Source: Vishniacozyma victoriae (Eukaryota > Basidiomycota > Tremellomycetes > Tremellales > Bulleribasidiaceae). Taken from it: a stretch of 64,000 bases of DNA. Positions 44,763 to 57,001 of the stretch are shown here, one piece after another. A model generated the notes under the pieces. The model was not told where the DNA came from and searched no databases. It worked only from the letters and a program-made list of their open reading frames with translations. The position numbers and the translations under genes are program-made. Each line of letters opens with the position of its first letter. The first letter of the stretch is position 1. Location of the stretch: contig JADPYG010000088.1 in assembly GCA_017654735.1 (NCBI GenBank), positions 2,914,001-2,978,000 on the forward strand. The letters are read 5' to 3'.

Positions 44763-46765
44763 ATGCCTTTTCGACCTCAACAGGTCAAACCCGAACACCT
44801 CCATGTCGAGCGAGCTCCCTCGCCCGATAACAACTACATGGTCGTAAGCTTGTTCGCACCCTAGTACTAAGAGAGTTTCCTGATGATATAGGATGAAGAC
44901 CTAGTGCGAGCCGAAGATGAAGACAAGGTGACGAGATACTTGTTATTCTTGATTCTAGCGGTAAGTCAACGTGCAGGCTGCAAGATTGTCCGGATATTGA
45001 TCGCTTTCGTAGGCTGCTATCGCCGGTTTCCTCTTTGGTTACGATACGGGTGTAGTGGGTAGTGCTTTACCCCTTGTCCGGGACGACCTTGGCCACTTCC
45101 TCAGCTACTCTGAACAAGAGATTGTCACAGCTGCCACGACGATCGGAGCTATCTTCGGAGGTGCTATCTTGGGTGCGCTCGCAGATCGTTTAGGCCGAAA
45201 GCCGTGCCTCTTCATCGCCGACGTCGCGTATGTTGATCAAGCGGGACTGGTCGCTGACATCCAGGTTCACTGCCGGAGCAGTCATTATCGCTGCCAGCTA
45301 TTCCGTGGGTCAGATCATCGTTGGTCGACTTGTTCTCGGTGTTGGAGTAGGTGGCGCGGCCGTCATTGCACCTCTTTAGTATGTCGCGACTTCAAGGTTG
45401 AAAGACTTGGCTGATATGTCCAGCATCACCGAGTTGGCGCCCACGGCAGTCAGAGGTAGATGTATCGGATTCAAGTAAGTGTTGGTATCATGTTCAGCGG
45501 TTGACATTAGTGCCTTTTTCATTCCTTTCGGTCAAGTCGTGTCCTCAGCAGTCGGTGCAGGGATGCAAGACGTCAAGCACGGCTGGCGAATCCTCTTCGC
45601 CCTCGGGGTGATCCCATCGGTCCTGCAATTGATCTTGATGCACTGGCTTCCCGAATCGCCACGAGTCATGATCCTCCGAGGACAAGAAGATCTAGCTCGA
45701 CAAACCTATAAACGGATATACAGCAAAGCGACACCAGAAATCATCGAGCTCAAGTTGAGAGTGGCAAAGATGTATGTCGAAGCTACCACCCAAATGCAAA
45801 GGGGCATGACCTTCTGGGGTCGAAGTAAACGACTTTGGACCCATAAACCCTATCGAAGGGCAATCATCACTGTCAGCGGTCTTCAAATGTTTGGTCAATT
45901 GACGGGTTTCAATACGCTGCTTTACTACTCGGGAACTCTTTTCGGTCTTTTTGGGTTCTCGAATGGAGCGGCTGCTGGACTGATTCCTGCTGGTATCAAC
46001 GCACTGTTTGTGGTATGTCCTCCTGTTCATAAGGACTCACGGCGCTAACGAGATAGCTTATTGGTATGTCGATAGTCGACAAAGTCGGACGACGTCGCCT
46101 CGCATTGATTGGTTTACCAATCATGGTCCTCGGAATGGTCTGGGCGATCGTATCAGTCTATTTCATGACGGCACCAACCGACCACCTCCTAGTTGCAGGA
46201 GCCACATATGATCGGGCTCTAGCAGGATCCCTTATTGGAGCAATCGCCTTTTTCGTAGTCGGATACGGTATCTCCTACAGTCATTTGGGTTGGTATCAAT
46301 CTGAATTCCTCGCACTCGAAATCCGAGCGATGGGGTCAGCAATCGCCACTACTGCAGTATGGATCGCCAACTTGACGGTGTCTGTTGCCTTTTTGACTCA
46401 GTTGGAGACCCTCACACCTGCCGGTACCTATGGTCTGTACTTGGGCTTCATCATGGCTGGATACGTCTTTGTCTACTTCTGTTATCCTGAGACTAGTGAG
46501 CACGCCTTTTTCATCATTGGGAACAGAGCTAACAGAAAAAGAGGGTATCTCAGTGGACGAAATCCAAAATGTCTATCAAGAAGGCTTCGGAATCCGGAAA
46601 TCTGAGCAAATGCGAGCCGAGAAGATTGCCATGACCAAGCGGTTCAGGGATGAAGAGGCAAATGCTGGAGATGGATCAGGGAAGCTGGAGACGTCAGCGT
46701 CGTCTACCATAGTGCATGCCGAAGGAAGTAGCAGTGGGAAGCCTGGGACAGCAGTTTTAGTGTAA
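44763..46765 (+). CDS. MFS sugar transporter, myo-inositol (Itr) type
   Basis: Twelve membrane helices can be followed. The start is MPFRPQQVKPEHLHVERAPS; helix 1 reads AAAIAGFLFGYDTGVVGSAL, then the loop motif GALADRLGRKPC. LAPTAVRGR and WLPESPR lie at the usual cytosolic sites, VDKVGRRRLALIG is the second GRR loop, and FVYFCYPETK is the C-terminal PET motif. The tail ends GTAVLV at TAA 46763-46765. Motif set and order fit the proton-coupled inositol/sugar subfamily, which is expanded in capsule-forming Tremellales. The substrate cannot be fixed from sequence. At least six introns splice in phase. It is divergent from a Zn2Cys6 factor. Confidence 0.85.
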
Positions 46766-47158
46766 AGTCAGCTTTGTAGCCTTACAGAATGAGAATCGAT
46801 AAACAAGAACTGCATGCATTCGCATTCCAAACATTTGCGTCTTCTCCGGTATCTCGTTTCGTCAACTCTTGTCCTTTGTATTCTGCACCTCATTAATGAA
46901 ATCTGCTTCATATTCTTGGTATTATGCTTGACATCTTGTCTCCCCTGAGTTCGCCAGGTCATATTGTCAGGTCATATTGTCAGGGGAGTCAGTGTCCAGG
47001 CGATGAGGTCTCTGACGTACAAGATGACAAGATGATTAATGTACAAGATGGTCAACAGATGACACGACTGATAATTCGCAGAGTCGTGACCCGGAGAGTC
47101 AACTTCATAAGATTGCATTTCGCGCTCGTGGTCTTTCTTGTTGCTAAACTAAAGATAT
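46766..47158. other. Intergenic with short direct repeats
   Basis: About 390 bp of convergent 3' flanks. GTCATATTGTCAGG-type units repeat in tandem near 46958-46985, and GTACAAGATG occurs twice near 47017 and 47040. No gene is seen. Confidence 0.5.
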
Positions 47159-48191
47159 CTACTCGAGTCCAGGCATCATCTCTCTAGGATCCTTTCCACC
47201 GTCCAATCCCGGCTTGCTAACTACCAACTTCCATCCACCATCAACAGGTAGATCGATACCGTTCACACCAACATTTTCAATGATATACTTGACCGTAGGA
47301 GTCATTTGGTCGACGGTGAGAGGTACTCGGGGAAAAGTGGCATGTTTGAGTAAGTCGTCGGTGAAGAAGGAAGAGAAGTTGCCGGTCATGGCAGTGACGA
47401 CAATTGCTGTATATCAGCCAGTCTCCGGTGTGGGGATGAAGTAGGGCTTACAAGGAGAGATGGAGGCACATCTAATACCTGATGGACCCAAGAAGTCGGC
47501 GAACGCTGTCAAGTCAGCTGATGTGTCACGTCGAGATATAAGGGCCTACATCGAGTGATACCAATAGTAGCAGTCTTGGTGGGGCCGTAAGCGAGACAAC
47601 GGGCGTAATTCTGAGCAGCGGCAGAAGCGAAGTTGACAATGACTCCTCGCTCCTCGTCCGAAGTCCAGAAGGGTGCGTGCTTGTCGCTGCCGTCTGGGTG
47701 GTTGAGTGGCTTGTTGATAGCATCGGCAACGTGGGCATTCACAACGAATGTACCGATGATGTTGACATCAACCATCTGTCATCAGCTCATGTCACCCCTA
47801 GTGACGAGAGAACATACCTTCCTGAAGTTGGGAATCGACTCTGCTGCATCATTCGTCCAATCTCTCTTCAAAGCAATACCAGCGCAGTGAACACATCCTT
47901 TCAAGTTTCCAAATTTGTCGACAACCTGCTGAACTGCAGCTTTGACAGCTTGGTCATCGGTGATGTCGACTCGGACGTAAAGAGCTTTCCCGTCGGATGA
48001 TAGTTCCTTGGCAATAGCATCTCCTTTCTCTTGTGGGACAACATCGAAGAGACCGACGCTTGCGCCCTCGGCTAGGAGCATACGAGCTGTTCCACCGCCG
48101 ATACCACCAGTACCGCCAGTGATGACCTATCATCAGTCCCTACCTTTCCTGCAGTGAACCGACTCACGAATGTGTTTCCAGAGATCTTCAT
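47159..48191 (-). CDS. Short-chain dehydrogenase (HSD17B10/3-hydroxyacyl-CoA-type)
   Basis: The start is MKISGNTF plus, across an intron, VITGGTGGIGGGTARMLLAE (TGxxxGxG). It continues SVGLFDVVPQEKGD, VRVDITDDQAV, GCVHCAGIALKRDW and VNFASAAAQNYARCLAYGPT, with the catalytic YGPTK. The end is PREMMPGLE at the stop at 47159. The sequence resembles type-II 3-hydroxyacyl-CoA dehydrogenases. All catalytic motifs are intact. It shares a 458-bp divergent promoter with the monooxygenase gene, which suggests a joint oxidative step, but the substrate is not known. Confidence 0.82.
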
Positions 48192-48649
48192 TTTGTTTGG
48201 TGAATGTTTTGCTGGGGATACAAGAAGGTATAAAGTGATTGTTGAATAATCCAACAGCTGTCTTTATCGCCAAGTACTATCTCGTCCTTAGCCCGCCGTG
48301 AACGGACCAGTGGACCATTGCGAACCGATGATCAACCGTGAGCGGCCGCTCTAGCGCTACAAGCCGTAACATACCGAGCAGTCGGCACGTATCAATAGTG
48401 TCTGAAGTGGTAAGTTGCAGGAGTATGAGACCGGACCGGCGCACTGTTCCTCGGCTCTCCCTCGCTTACGCAACTTCCGCGATGAAATCCGCCCGGAGAA
48501 AGCCAAGACGCGTACAACTCCACCGGTCTCGGTCTCAAGGCTTTGACCACCATACAGCAAGATGGACCTACATAAGATGCCCGAGCTCGACTCCAGCTCT
48601 CTCCATATTTCTGATTCAGTCAACCACCGTACAATTCCATCCGCTCGAC
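48192..48649. promoter_or_regulatory. Divergent promoter SDR/monooxygenase
   Basis: 458 bp. It contains GCGGCCGC near 48343, ACCGGACCGGCGC around 48430-48441, ACGCGT at 48513 and CACCGGTCTCGG near 48521. The ACCGGCG core also occurs in the factor 2/RTA1 promoter. Confidence 0.4.
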
Positions 48650-50918
48650 ATGGTTTTTGAAGCTCCCGTACCCCATCCCGCCGACCTCCCATCCCATGCC
48701 CAGGGATACCAACCTCCTTCCGATGTCAACCATGACGTTAATGCCATCGCGCAGGAATGGCTCTCTAGCTTCTCCAAGGCTGCTGCTACTGGTGATGGGC
48801 GTCTCTTTCAATCTCTGTTCGTGAAGAATGGGTACTGGAGGGACATCCTCGCTTTCACCAACGATTACAGGTCAATCAGGACCGTCAATGTCGCCAAGGC
48901 TGCTTCGGTAAGTCCAATATCAACCTTCTCAGAAGACTACTGATGACTAGGCTCGATTTCCAGTAGTCAAGCCAAGGAACATCACCCTCGGCCCTGCTGC
49001 ACCAGCCTTTGAATCCCCTTTCCCCGATATCACATTCCTCTCCATCCAATTCCGATTCGAAACCAACCTCGGCAAGGCCTTTGGTCTGACTCGTTTGGTA
49101 TGGGACGTCGATGCCTGGAGATCTTTCACCTGCTTTACTCTCTTGGAAGAGATCCACGACCACCAAAGGAAGATCGGAGAGAACCGACCTAGGGGAAGTC
49201 ATAATGACAAGGTATCTTATGATGAGAAGAGGCAGGAAGAGATCGAGTACGTGAACAGGTCGCCCGATGTTTTGATCAGTAAGTCAACGTCCTTTGGGAT
49301 GTATTATGGGTGGGGGACAACGCTGACATACTCAGTCGGCGCCGGACACAATGGCTTGGCAACCGCCGCTCAGCTCAAATCCATGGGCATTGATGCTTTA
49401 GTCGTGGACACTCAAAAGCGTGTAGGAGACAACTGGAGGCTTCGATACCGGTATGTTCATTCCATACAATCACACGTGGATACTGACCTGCAGATCCCTC
49501 TCGCTCCACGATCCCGTCTCGGCCAATCACCTCCCTTTCATCCCTTTCCCAGCTACCTGGCCGCTCTACACTCCCGCTGGAAAGCTCGCCAACTTCCTCG
49601 AATCATACGTCGAGATCCTCGAGCTCAACGTCTGGTCGCAAGCCACCGTTGACCCCAAGAGGACAAAGTACGACCCCAAGACCAACACGTGGAACGTTAC
49701 TATCGTCCGTGTTCTTTCCGACGGCTCCAAAGAAACTCGAGAGTTCAATGTCTCCCACATTGTCATGGCCACTGGTCTAGGAGGTGGTCAGCCCAAGATG
49801 CCTGCCCCTTACCCTGGTCAGGCAGAATGGGATGGTGTCGCCGTTCATTCCAGTAAGCACGCTACCGGTGCAGACTGGAAGGGCAAGCGAGCTCTCGTAG
49901 TCGGTGCTTGCACCTCGGGCCATGATGTGAGTATCATACAACAAAGAGTGAGCTCGGAACTGATGAGATAGATTTCGGTCGACTTTTCCCAGAACGGCGT
50001 TGACGTCACCATGCTCCAGAGAACACCTACATTCGTCATGTCTGTAGACAAGGGTCAGGCCCTCATGGGTATGTACTTGTCGATCACCCTCTAAGTCATC
50101 CCGCTGATTGGCAGTATCTGGCTTGTACAATGACAAGATGCCATCTGCCGAGTACCAAGATCTGCTTGGAGAGTCGAACCCCAAATTTGTCGTCAAGCTG
50201 TTCCACAAGCGTCTCATCGATATCCTCAAGGTACAAGATGCCGATCTCCTAAATGGTCTCAAGGAGAGGAACTTCAAGACCTGGTCCGGTCCCGAAGATA
50301 CCGGTTTCATCATGAGTAAGTCACAGTTCACCCGTATGGGATGGCCGACGACTGACATGTTCAGTGGCTCTTGAAAAGGCTGGTGGATACTATTACTCTA
50401 CCGGAGGATCCGAAGCCATTGTGCGAGGCGAGATTGGCGTCAAGCAAGGCGAGATCGCGTCCTTCGAGCCTGGGCAGACTGTCGTTTTCAAAGATGGATC
50501 CCGAGACCACTTCGACGTCGTCGTCTTCGCAACCGGTTACACTGGATTCCCCGATACCGTCCGAGCTACCCTCGGAGAGGAATACGTCAATACTTTCAAC
50601 CCTGTCTGGGGACTTGACGCGGAAGGTGAGATCCGAGGTGTGGCTAGAGAGTCGAATATCCCGAACACATTCTTTGCTGTTGGTGCTCTGGCTGGTAGTC
50701 GAATGACTTCCAAGTCTATCGCTTTGCAGATCATGGCTCAGAGACTTGGTGTATGGGGCGAGAGATGTAAGTTCCCATCTGCAGCCGAAACGACATTGCT
50801 GACTTGGTCAGATACCTGGGATAACCAAAACAGTGATGGTGATCTTGTTGACTCTACGTTCTACCCAGCGTACGAGGGTCTTAAAAGTCACCCCACCCCG
50901 GTAAAGGATTACGAATAG
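48650..50918 (+). CDS. Flavin monooxygenase with N-terminal NTF2-like domain
   Basis: The start is MVFEAPVPHPADLPSHAQGY. Residues ~30-170 form an NTF2/SnoaL-like domain (IAQEWLSSFSKAAATGDGRL, FVKNGYWRDILAF, AFGLTRLVWDVDAWR). The FAD Rossmann motif is VLIIGAGHNGLATAAQLKSM (GxGxxG), followed by VGDNWRLRY. The NADPH site is RALVVGACTSGHDISVDFSQ, and FATGYTGF is the late motif of class-B monooxygenases. The end is HPTPVKDYE at TAG 50918. Such fusions are common in fungi and oxidise carbonyl or nitrogen compounds; the substrate here is unknown. Seven or so short introns. It is divergent from an SDR. Confidence 0.85.
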
Positions 50919-51048
50919 ATAGGCAACGATAGTGTGATTCCTTTTAGGCTCTATGTATGTACAACTGGACAAAGTCTGCTTCTGCTACCCATCACTTTGT
51001 CAATCTAATTGAGACCTACTATGCTCTCCGAAGTAAGACCCTATCTAT

Positions 51049-52946
51049 CTATGCCAGATTCTGGTCATGGGCAGGCCAATCGCCTAACATGGGCCACAGA
51101 GTCTCTAGATCAAAGAGCTGATCCAGTCCGACATCCCATTCTCCATAAGGCTCAGCCTGGCGCATATTCTGCGCATCGTGATAGGCGTTATAGTCGTGGG
51201 GCGCACTCATACCATCCAGATCCTCGATGAGTAATTTCAATTTAGGGTGAGCTCGGCTCAAGACTTGCCTATATCGCAATAGGGTTTCGTGCCGATTGGT
51301 CACCTCCTCGAGATCGGGGTGTAATTTGCCGGACTGCACCAGTGCAGCTAGCGGTAGAAGGGCGAGGACCAGGTGAAACGACGGGATCAGAGATAGATCT
51401 ATGTCGGAGTCGAGGACGTGTTTGATGCCGTCTAGGGAGGCGCGCAGAAGTGCTCCGCCAAAAGTCGTCACAATCTCCATCCTAGATGAATATAGGATTG
51501 GTGTCGGGATAGAGGTACCGCTCAATACCATAGCAAGGGACTCCTCTACTAGATAAGAATGAAAGACGAGGAAGGGAGTGGAAGGTACTGTATATGAGCT
51601 ATGAGCACTAGCAGGCAGGAGGTCTGTACTAACGGTTTTGGAATGCGACATCTGCTCGCCACTGGATGAGCTTGGTCTGGAATACGGAAAATTCGTGTAT
51701 CATATCTTCAATGGACTGCTCATCGAAAAGACGTTCCAGTCTAACTCGGCGAAATGCTTGGACGACCGGTTCAAGTAGCACGAGCAGTATAGATTCGAGG
51801 GTCAAGTGCAGCAAGAGTCGAGATCGGAGCTGAACGGCGGTAGCGATCGGCAAGATGTTGATCAGGAGTGGTAATGTCATTTGATGCGTGAAGCCAGGAG
51901 TACTGAAAGCATGTGTCCTGACCGTCAGTTCACATCGGCGACTCACACGCACCATGCCAGTCGATGAGCCATTAAATACACCTGATTAGCGTCAGCCGGA
52001 CGTACGGCTGAGATGCGAAATGGCTTACCGCTGCAAGACGTTGAACTGACTCGGTCTGAATACTCCAGTCGAATCCTGGTTGGGCTACTGAGTGTACGAG
52101 ATCGTCCAGACCAATAGCCATAGCCTGACCCATACCACGTATCGCAGCAGAGTGAACATCGATGGCAGTAACCAGCTCCTCTTTCGTCTGAGGGGTCTGC
52201 GAAAGTATCAAGTAGCCAACAAAGATCGACAAGGACGATTGAACGGCGTCGGCGACCCCCAGGTTGGCCTGAAGCATCTTGTGTAGGCGAGGCCGAAGGT
52301 GTGGCATTGTGCACAGCAAAACAGCGGTACGGACGAGAGGATGACCCGCATGCTGCTGAATCAGATCCTTGATCGAGTCGACAGGAAATGTCAAGGCTGT
52401 TTGATCGCAGTATCTGCGGTCAGTACTGTGTATACGTTATCAGACTTACTGTTGAACACTTTGCTCAATCTGCTTCTCGCTGACTAGACCCAATTGTACC
52501 GGATCAATCCATCTGGAAGCAGTGCTCTGCCTGAAAGCTCGCAGTACCATAGGTCCAGTACCTCCATGCCTAAAGAGCATCTCCGGTGGATCGTTAGGTC
52601 TTTCCACCACGCCTTCTCCTGCTCCCGAACCCCTCGCGAGAATCTTGGACAGAGCCTTCTCGATACGATCCGTCTTTTCGTCGATACTGCGTAGTCTATC
52701 CCCATTGATTGGCGTGTCGTTGGGACCAGAGGATTCGGCCTTGTCCGGAAGAAGACTGCAGGAGTTACCAAGCACCTGGCATCGATGACATCCTGCCCCA
52801 TCCCCATCGAGCAGCTCACAACGCGTTTTTCTCCTTTGACACGAATCACACGCTATGCCAGTCCTTGTCCTCCGCCTCTTTCGACTCGGCCCATCTTCGC
52901 GAGTAGGCGATGACGCTGCTGAATCGTTGGGTGTCTCCTGAAGCAT
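51049..52946 (-). CDS. Zn(II)2Cys6 transcription factor (array factor 2)
   Basis: The first ATG is 52946 (MLQETPNDSAASSPTREDG). The cluster reads CDSCQRRKTRCELLDGDGAG then CHRCQVLGNSC, CX2CX6CX9CX2CX6C, after a basic RKRRRTR. A dimerisation-type helix follows (IDEKTDRIEKALSKIL). The middle region is helical (IFVGYLILSQTPQTK; LPLLINILPIATAVQ; LILSESIL-like Leu-rich stretches), consistent with a divergent regulatory domain. The C-terminus ends LFDLETLWPMLGDWPAHD, an acidic-aromatic tail suited to activation. The intron after the cluster was placed to keep the frame through TFPVDSIKDLIQQHAG. It is head to head with the RTA1-like gene. Confidence 0.82.
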
Positions 52947-52964
52947 ATCTGCGCGCGTGGACAA

Positions 52965-53178
52965 TGGATTATGGTTAAAAAGGAGAATGTTTGTTGATAC
53001 CGGGGTTGCCCCGTCTTTTCCGGCGGACCGACCGGCGGGGAATGTGGCAGTGCGGTTTATCTTTGCTCTGTTAAGGCTGGTGATAGTATAAAGGTAGCGA
53101 AGGGGGCTAGATCAGCTATGCATCTTCCCTGTGCACTCATTCTTGTCCTCATCTATCCTTGATCCTCTTTCCGAAGCA
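52965..53178. promoter_or_regulatory. Divergent promoter, factor 2/RTA1-like gene
   Basis: Around 53019-53040 there is CCGGCGGACCGACCGGCGG, a direct repeat of CCGGCGG, immediately followed by GGGAATG. GCGGGGAATG occurs again in the GH43/HPP promoter and contains a Mig1/CreA-like GCGGGG core. Confidence 0.45.
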
Positions 53179-54336
53179 ATGATCAACTTTACAAAGAGAG
53201 TAAACGAAACCGTCAATGGCGCTATGTGAGTCTGGACCTGTACCTTCCACTGACCTCCAGTGCGCTATACGACCCCAATGGGCCCATGTCAATGATAGCT
53301 TTTGTGGTCCTCCTAGCTGTAGCCATAGCTCTGTGGTATCGTGAGTTCATCATGATCGTTCTGCTTGAAGATACAAAGCTAAAGGATAGGCTACTACAAA
53401 GAAGGAAGGCCCCGGGTCAAATACATGAGACCAGTCAACATAGGTTGTACATTCATGGCATTCGGTTATATCGCTCGTTTCAGTCGTCGAAACGGAATCT
53501 CGGCATGGTCCTGGTTGTTTGAAACGATGGTAAGCAGAGCAGAGTGTTTCAAGGGGTAACTTAGCTGATCGGTAGTTTATTCTCCTCTCGCCATGTGCCT
53601 TCTTAGCGGAGATCGACATTCTCCTCCCCAAAATGGCTGTAGAAATGGGAGCAGAGGATTGTATCCTTCTCAATCTACGGGCATTCAAGATCTGCTTCAT
53701 TATCATGGATGTCGTCTGCGTTCTGGCGCAACTCGCTGGGACAGCCCTCACAATTACATTTGGATCGCTCGTTAGGATAGGGCAGATAGTAAGCGCTCTC
53801 GAGACTTCACAACGCGACTGCTAACGCTCTTAGCTTGTTACTGCAGCTCTTTGGGTACAGCTTGTGTTTTTCCTGTTAACGGTCGTCGTATATGGAGTAT
53901 TTGGGTACAGGATGTGTGTCTATATCTCGACCCTGAGTGTGCGGTAGCTGATCGCTAGCTCGAAGCGGAAATTGGGTGGATGGAAAGGCCTACATACGAA
54001 CCCTACATTGACTTCCATAACTACACTTTACTACGCCATCGGACTTTCATGTGTCTTCATGCTGGTGGGTCTGCTTTTTGCTTCCGCCGGGCGGCTATAA
54101 TGCTCTAGATCCGATCATGCTACCGAGTAGCCGAGTACACTGCTGGAGCAGGCTCTAGTCTCGCCCACAGCGAAGTCGCTTTCTACATCCTCGACACGCT
54201 TCCGATGTTGTTGTTCGCCATCATCTACCTCGTTGTCTGGTCTCCCAAAGTCTTTGAGGAACGCATGGTCACTCGAGATATCAGTATGGTTAGTCGTACT
54301 GAAGTCAGAAAGAACGAGCCTTTCCGACATGTTTAG
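53179..54336 (+). CDS. RTA1-like seven-helix membrane protein
   Basis: The start is MINFTKRVNETVNGAI, then ALYDPNGPMSMIAFVVLLAV. Splicing gives seven hydrophobic helices. RTA1 family motifs are GCTFMAFGYIARFSRRNG and, near the end, IRSCYRVAEYTAGAGSSLAH followed by VAFYILDTLPMLLFAIIYLV. The protein ends KNEPFRHV at TAG 54334-54336. RTA1 proteins are fungal membrane proteins linked to lipid translocation and resistance to toxic lipophilic compounds. The second intron acceptor (GATAG) was picked because the nearer AG breaks the frame. It is divergent from a zinc-cluster factor. Confidence 0.82.
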
Positions 54337-54406
54337 ATCAAGCGTTGACGCCTGAATTGGTATGCATAGATAATAGATACAGCTTTTTGTCCTTGTCAGA
54401 TCGCGA

Positions 54407-55433
54407 TCAAGGCCTGGCAGGGAGAATACCTCCCTGCTCATCGTAAAAGATTTCGACAGCTTTAGCGCTCCTGAGATGGTCCACTCCTTTACTCAATTCG
54501 CAATCGTGGTAGAACAAGAACCATTTTCCTTCGTGTTCGACAATACTGTGATGTGTTGTCCATCCGACGACTGGCTCCAGAATCGTTCCTCGGTAGGTGA
54601 ATGGCCCATAGGGTGAGTCGGAAGTAGCGTATGCGATAAAGTGGGTGTCACCGGTCGAGTACGAGAAGTAGTAGACTCCATTTCGCTTATGCATCCAAGC
54701 AGCTTCGAAGAATCGTCGGTCGTGGTCGTCAGCATCTAGGAGTTCTCCTTTGTCGTCGACAATTTGGATTTCTCGAACATCTTCGGCGAAAGTGTGCATG
54801 TCCTTGGAAAGCTTGCCGACTCGGGGTAGTAATGCTTTCTTACCGGCGCCGGATGGTTCGTGTGGGCCATCCATGCTTGCGTCGAATTTACCTCCGGACG
54901 GAGAAGAGTAGCATTGAAGTTGACCACCCCAGATACCTCCAAAGTAGAGGTACGCCTGGCCGTCTTCATCGACGAAGGATGCGGGGTCGATGGAGAATGA
55001 GTTGGGGATAGGTTCGGGGTCAGGTGCGAAAGGTCCTTCAGGCTTGTCAGAGACGGCTACTCCGATCTGGAAGACACCTATCATCAGTCTCATCATCTAC
55101 AGAAGGTATATCAAGAGACCCACCTTCCTGGTTCCTAGCGGGAAAGTAGAGGTAATACTTGCCATCACTTCCCTTGGCAGCGTCAGGTGCCCACAATTGC
55201 TTGCTAGCCCACTTGACATCTTCTACCTTCATGGCTACTCCGTGATCAATCACCTCTCCACCGACCTTGTCCATGGACACAACGTGGTAATCGGCCATAT
55301 CATACTGATCACCTCGGTCGTTGAATTGGATATTGCTCTCTCGGTCGTGGGAGGGGTAGACGTAGATTCGACCATTGAAAGAGTGGGCCGAAGGGTCGGC
55401 GATATAGATATCAGTGACTAGTGGTGCTGGCAT
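54407..55433 (-). CDS. Glycoside hydrolase family 43
   Basis: The start is MPAPLVTDIYIADPSAHSFN, with the catalytic-base Asp in ADPS. The five-blade propeller signs continue: LWAPDAAKGSDGKYYLYFPA, then SIDPASFVDEDGQAYLYFGG with the pKa-modulating Asp, then DRRFFEAAWMHKRNGVYYFS with the general-acid Glu. HHSIVEHEGKWFLFYHD and the end IFYDEQGGILPARP close the domain. No signal peptide is present, so it is intracellular. GH43 enzymes split alpha-L-arabinofuranosides or beta-xylosides. An intracellular form next to a sugar transporter suggests use of imported oligosaccharides. One intron (GTGGGT...ACTGATGATAG) was used. Confidence 0.88.
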
Positions 55434-55808
55434 AGTGTCTTGATTTGTGAAAGAGTGAGAGCAAAGATGAGGGACGGACTGCACCTAGTTCTTGTACTTT
55501 CTTGGCTCCTAAGAACATGGTTCTACTCCCCGTGGAACCCCCCGTATACGCCGTAAACGTTCCGAACGATCCGATTAACCGGAAAGTACCGAGTAATCAA
55601 CCGGCATGCCTAGACAAGTGAGTCGCGTGAGCTGTCATTCCATAGGCGCATGTGAGTGATGCCGGTACTCGGCTTGTGGTCGGCTATGAGTAAAAGTATA
55701 TTCCGTGTCCCGCGGGGAATGGGTTCCAATAGTCTATTTCAGCATTTCAATCACTTTTGTATCACCAAAGCATAGCATGCCTTTGCATTCATCGTCGTTA
55801 TCAATATC
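55434..55808. promoter_or_regulatory. Divergent promoter GH43/HPP protein
   Basis: 375 bp. It contains ATTAACCGG and ATCAACCGG 20 bp apart (near 55573 and 55594), CCCCGTGG and CCCCCCG near 55527-55541, and CGCGGGGAATGG at 55711-55722. GC-rich Mig1/CreA-type and CGG-type sites are both plausible. Confidence 0.45.
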
Positions 55809-56868
55809 ATGACAAACAGATTTGGCGGATTGCCAGAATACGATCCCCGGCGTGATGATAGTCCATCCTCGATTGATGCTATCAAGAGGGCTATAGCTCT
55901 TTCGCCAATACGAAAGCGGAATCGACAACCACGAGCAGGGAGTCAAGGTCCTACTGTCAATCGCTTTCTGTTCAAGCAAGACCATCGAGCTCGACTGCCG
56001 TCATGGATAGCACGCTTTATTGGATATCGTAAAGAAGAGAAGGGCCCATACGACCCGATTGCCCCTCTATCCTTCTTGAAGTCTGTACCTATGAAATACG
56101 AGGTATGGGTACTAGGTTGGATTGCATCTTTCGTCGGCATCCTCCTTATCCTGTCGATTTTTGCGACACATACTGCTTTTCGAGATACTTTTCACTCCCC
56201 TCTTGTTGTCGCTTCGTTCGGAGCAACGGCTGTTTTGATCTATGGAGCAGTGGAATCACCATTATCACAACCTCGGAATGTGTTTGGAGGGCAAATTTTC
56301 AGTGCAATCGTCGCCGTCGCTATTACTCGACTGTTTGTCAAAGATCCAGCTTATATCGACCATCTCGATAATTCAGCGTTTCATCCGGCGACATTCATCA
56401 ATGGTGCTCTGTGTATGGCGACAGCTATGCTAGTCATGACCATGACCGGAACCGTTCATCCTCCGTAAGCTTCCTTGACGTATCACTCGTTATGAGTAAA
56501 GCTGATAAGTTAGGGGAGGTGCTACTGCTCTTATTGCTTCACTTGACGCAAAAGCAGTCCGCCTGTCATGGCGATTCGTCCCAGGTGTCATAGCCTCTAC
56601 TTGCCTCATCTTTGGATGGGCAATGATAATCAACAATATCGGACGACGTAAATATCCACAATACTGGTGGGCGCCAGGCCGTCAATTCGTTGTCGATCCA
56701 GCTACAGTCTCGAACGGAGATGAGGAGATGGCGAATACAACTACTCAGTCGCAGGCAGGACAAGAAGGCAGAAATAAAGAAGTATCGCAGCAGGTTCGTC
56801 TGGAGGGGCAGGGTGCACAGAACGAGCCAGTAGCTCGTGGGCGATTTGATAGACCCAATAATGATTGA
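55809..56868 (+). CDS. HPP-family membrane protein
   Basis: About 90 polar N-terminal residues precede helices EVWVLGWIASFVGILLILSI and FHSPLVVASFGATAVLIYGA. PRNVFGGQIFSAIVAV is followed by GALCMATAMLVMTMTGTVHP and, across an intron, PGGATALIAS, the family's HPP motif region. A final helix (VIASTCLIFGWAMIINNI) precedes a polar tail ending RFDRPNND at TGA 56868. HPP proteins are integral membrane proteins, in plants linked to nitrite transport in plastids. The fungal role is unknown. It is divergent from GH43. Confidence 0.82.
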
Positions 56869-57001
56869 TGATATGCAATAATCTTGAATCTCAGTGCTCT
56901 CGGTCATCGGAGGCGCCGGCGCGAGTCGAGACGCGTCGCAGAAATTCATGTTCACTTGACTTTCTTGACTCTCGTCCTTGTACATCTATACAAACAGCGC
57001 G

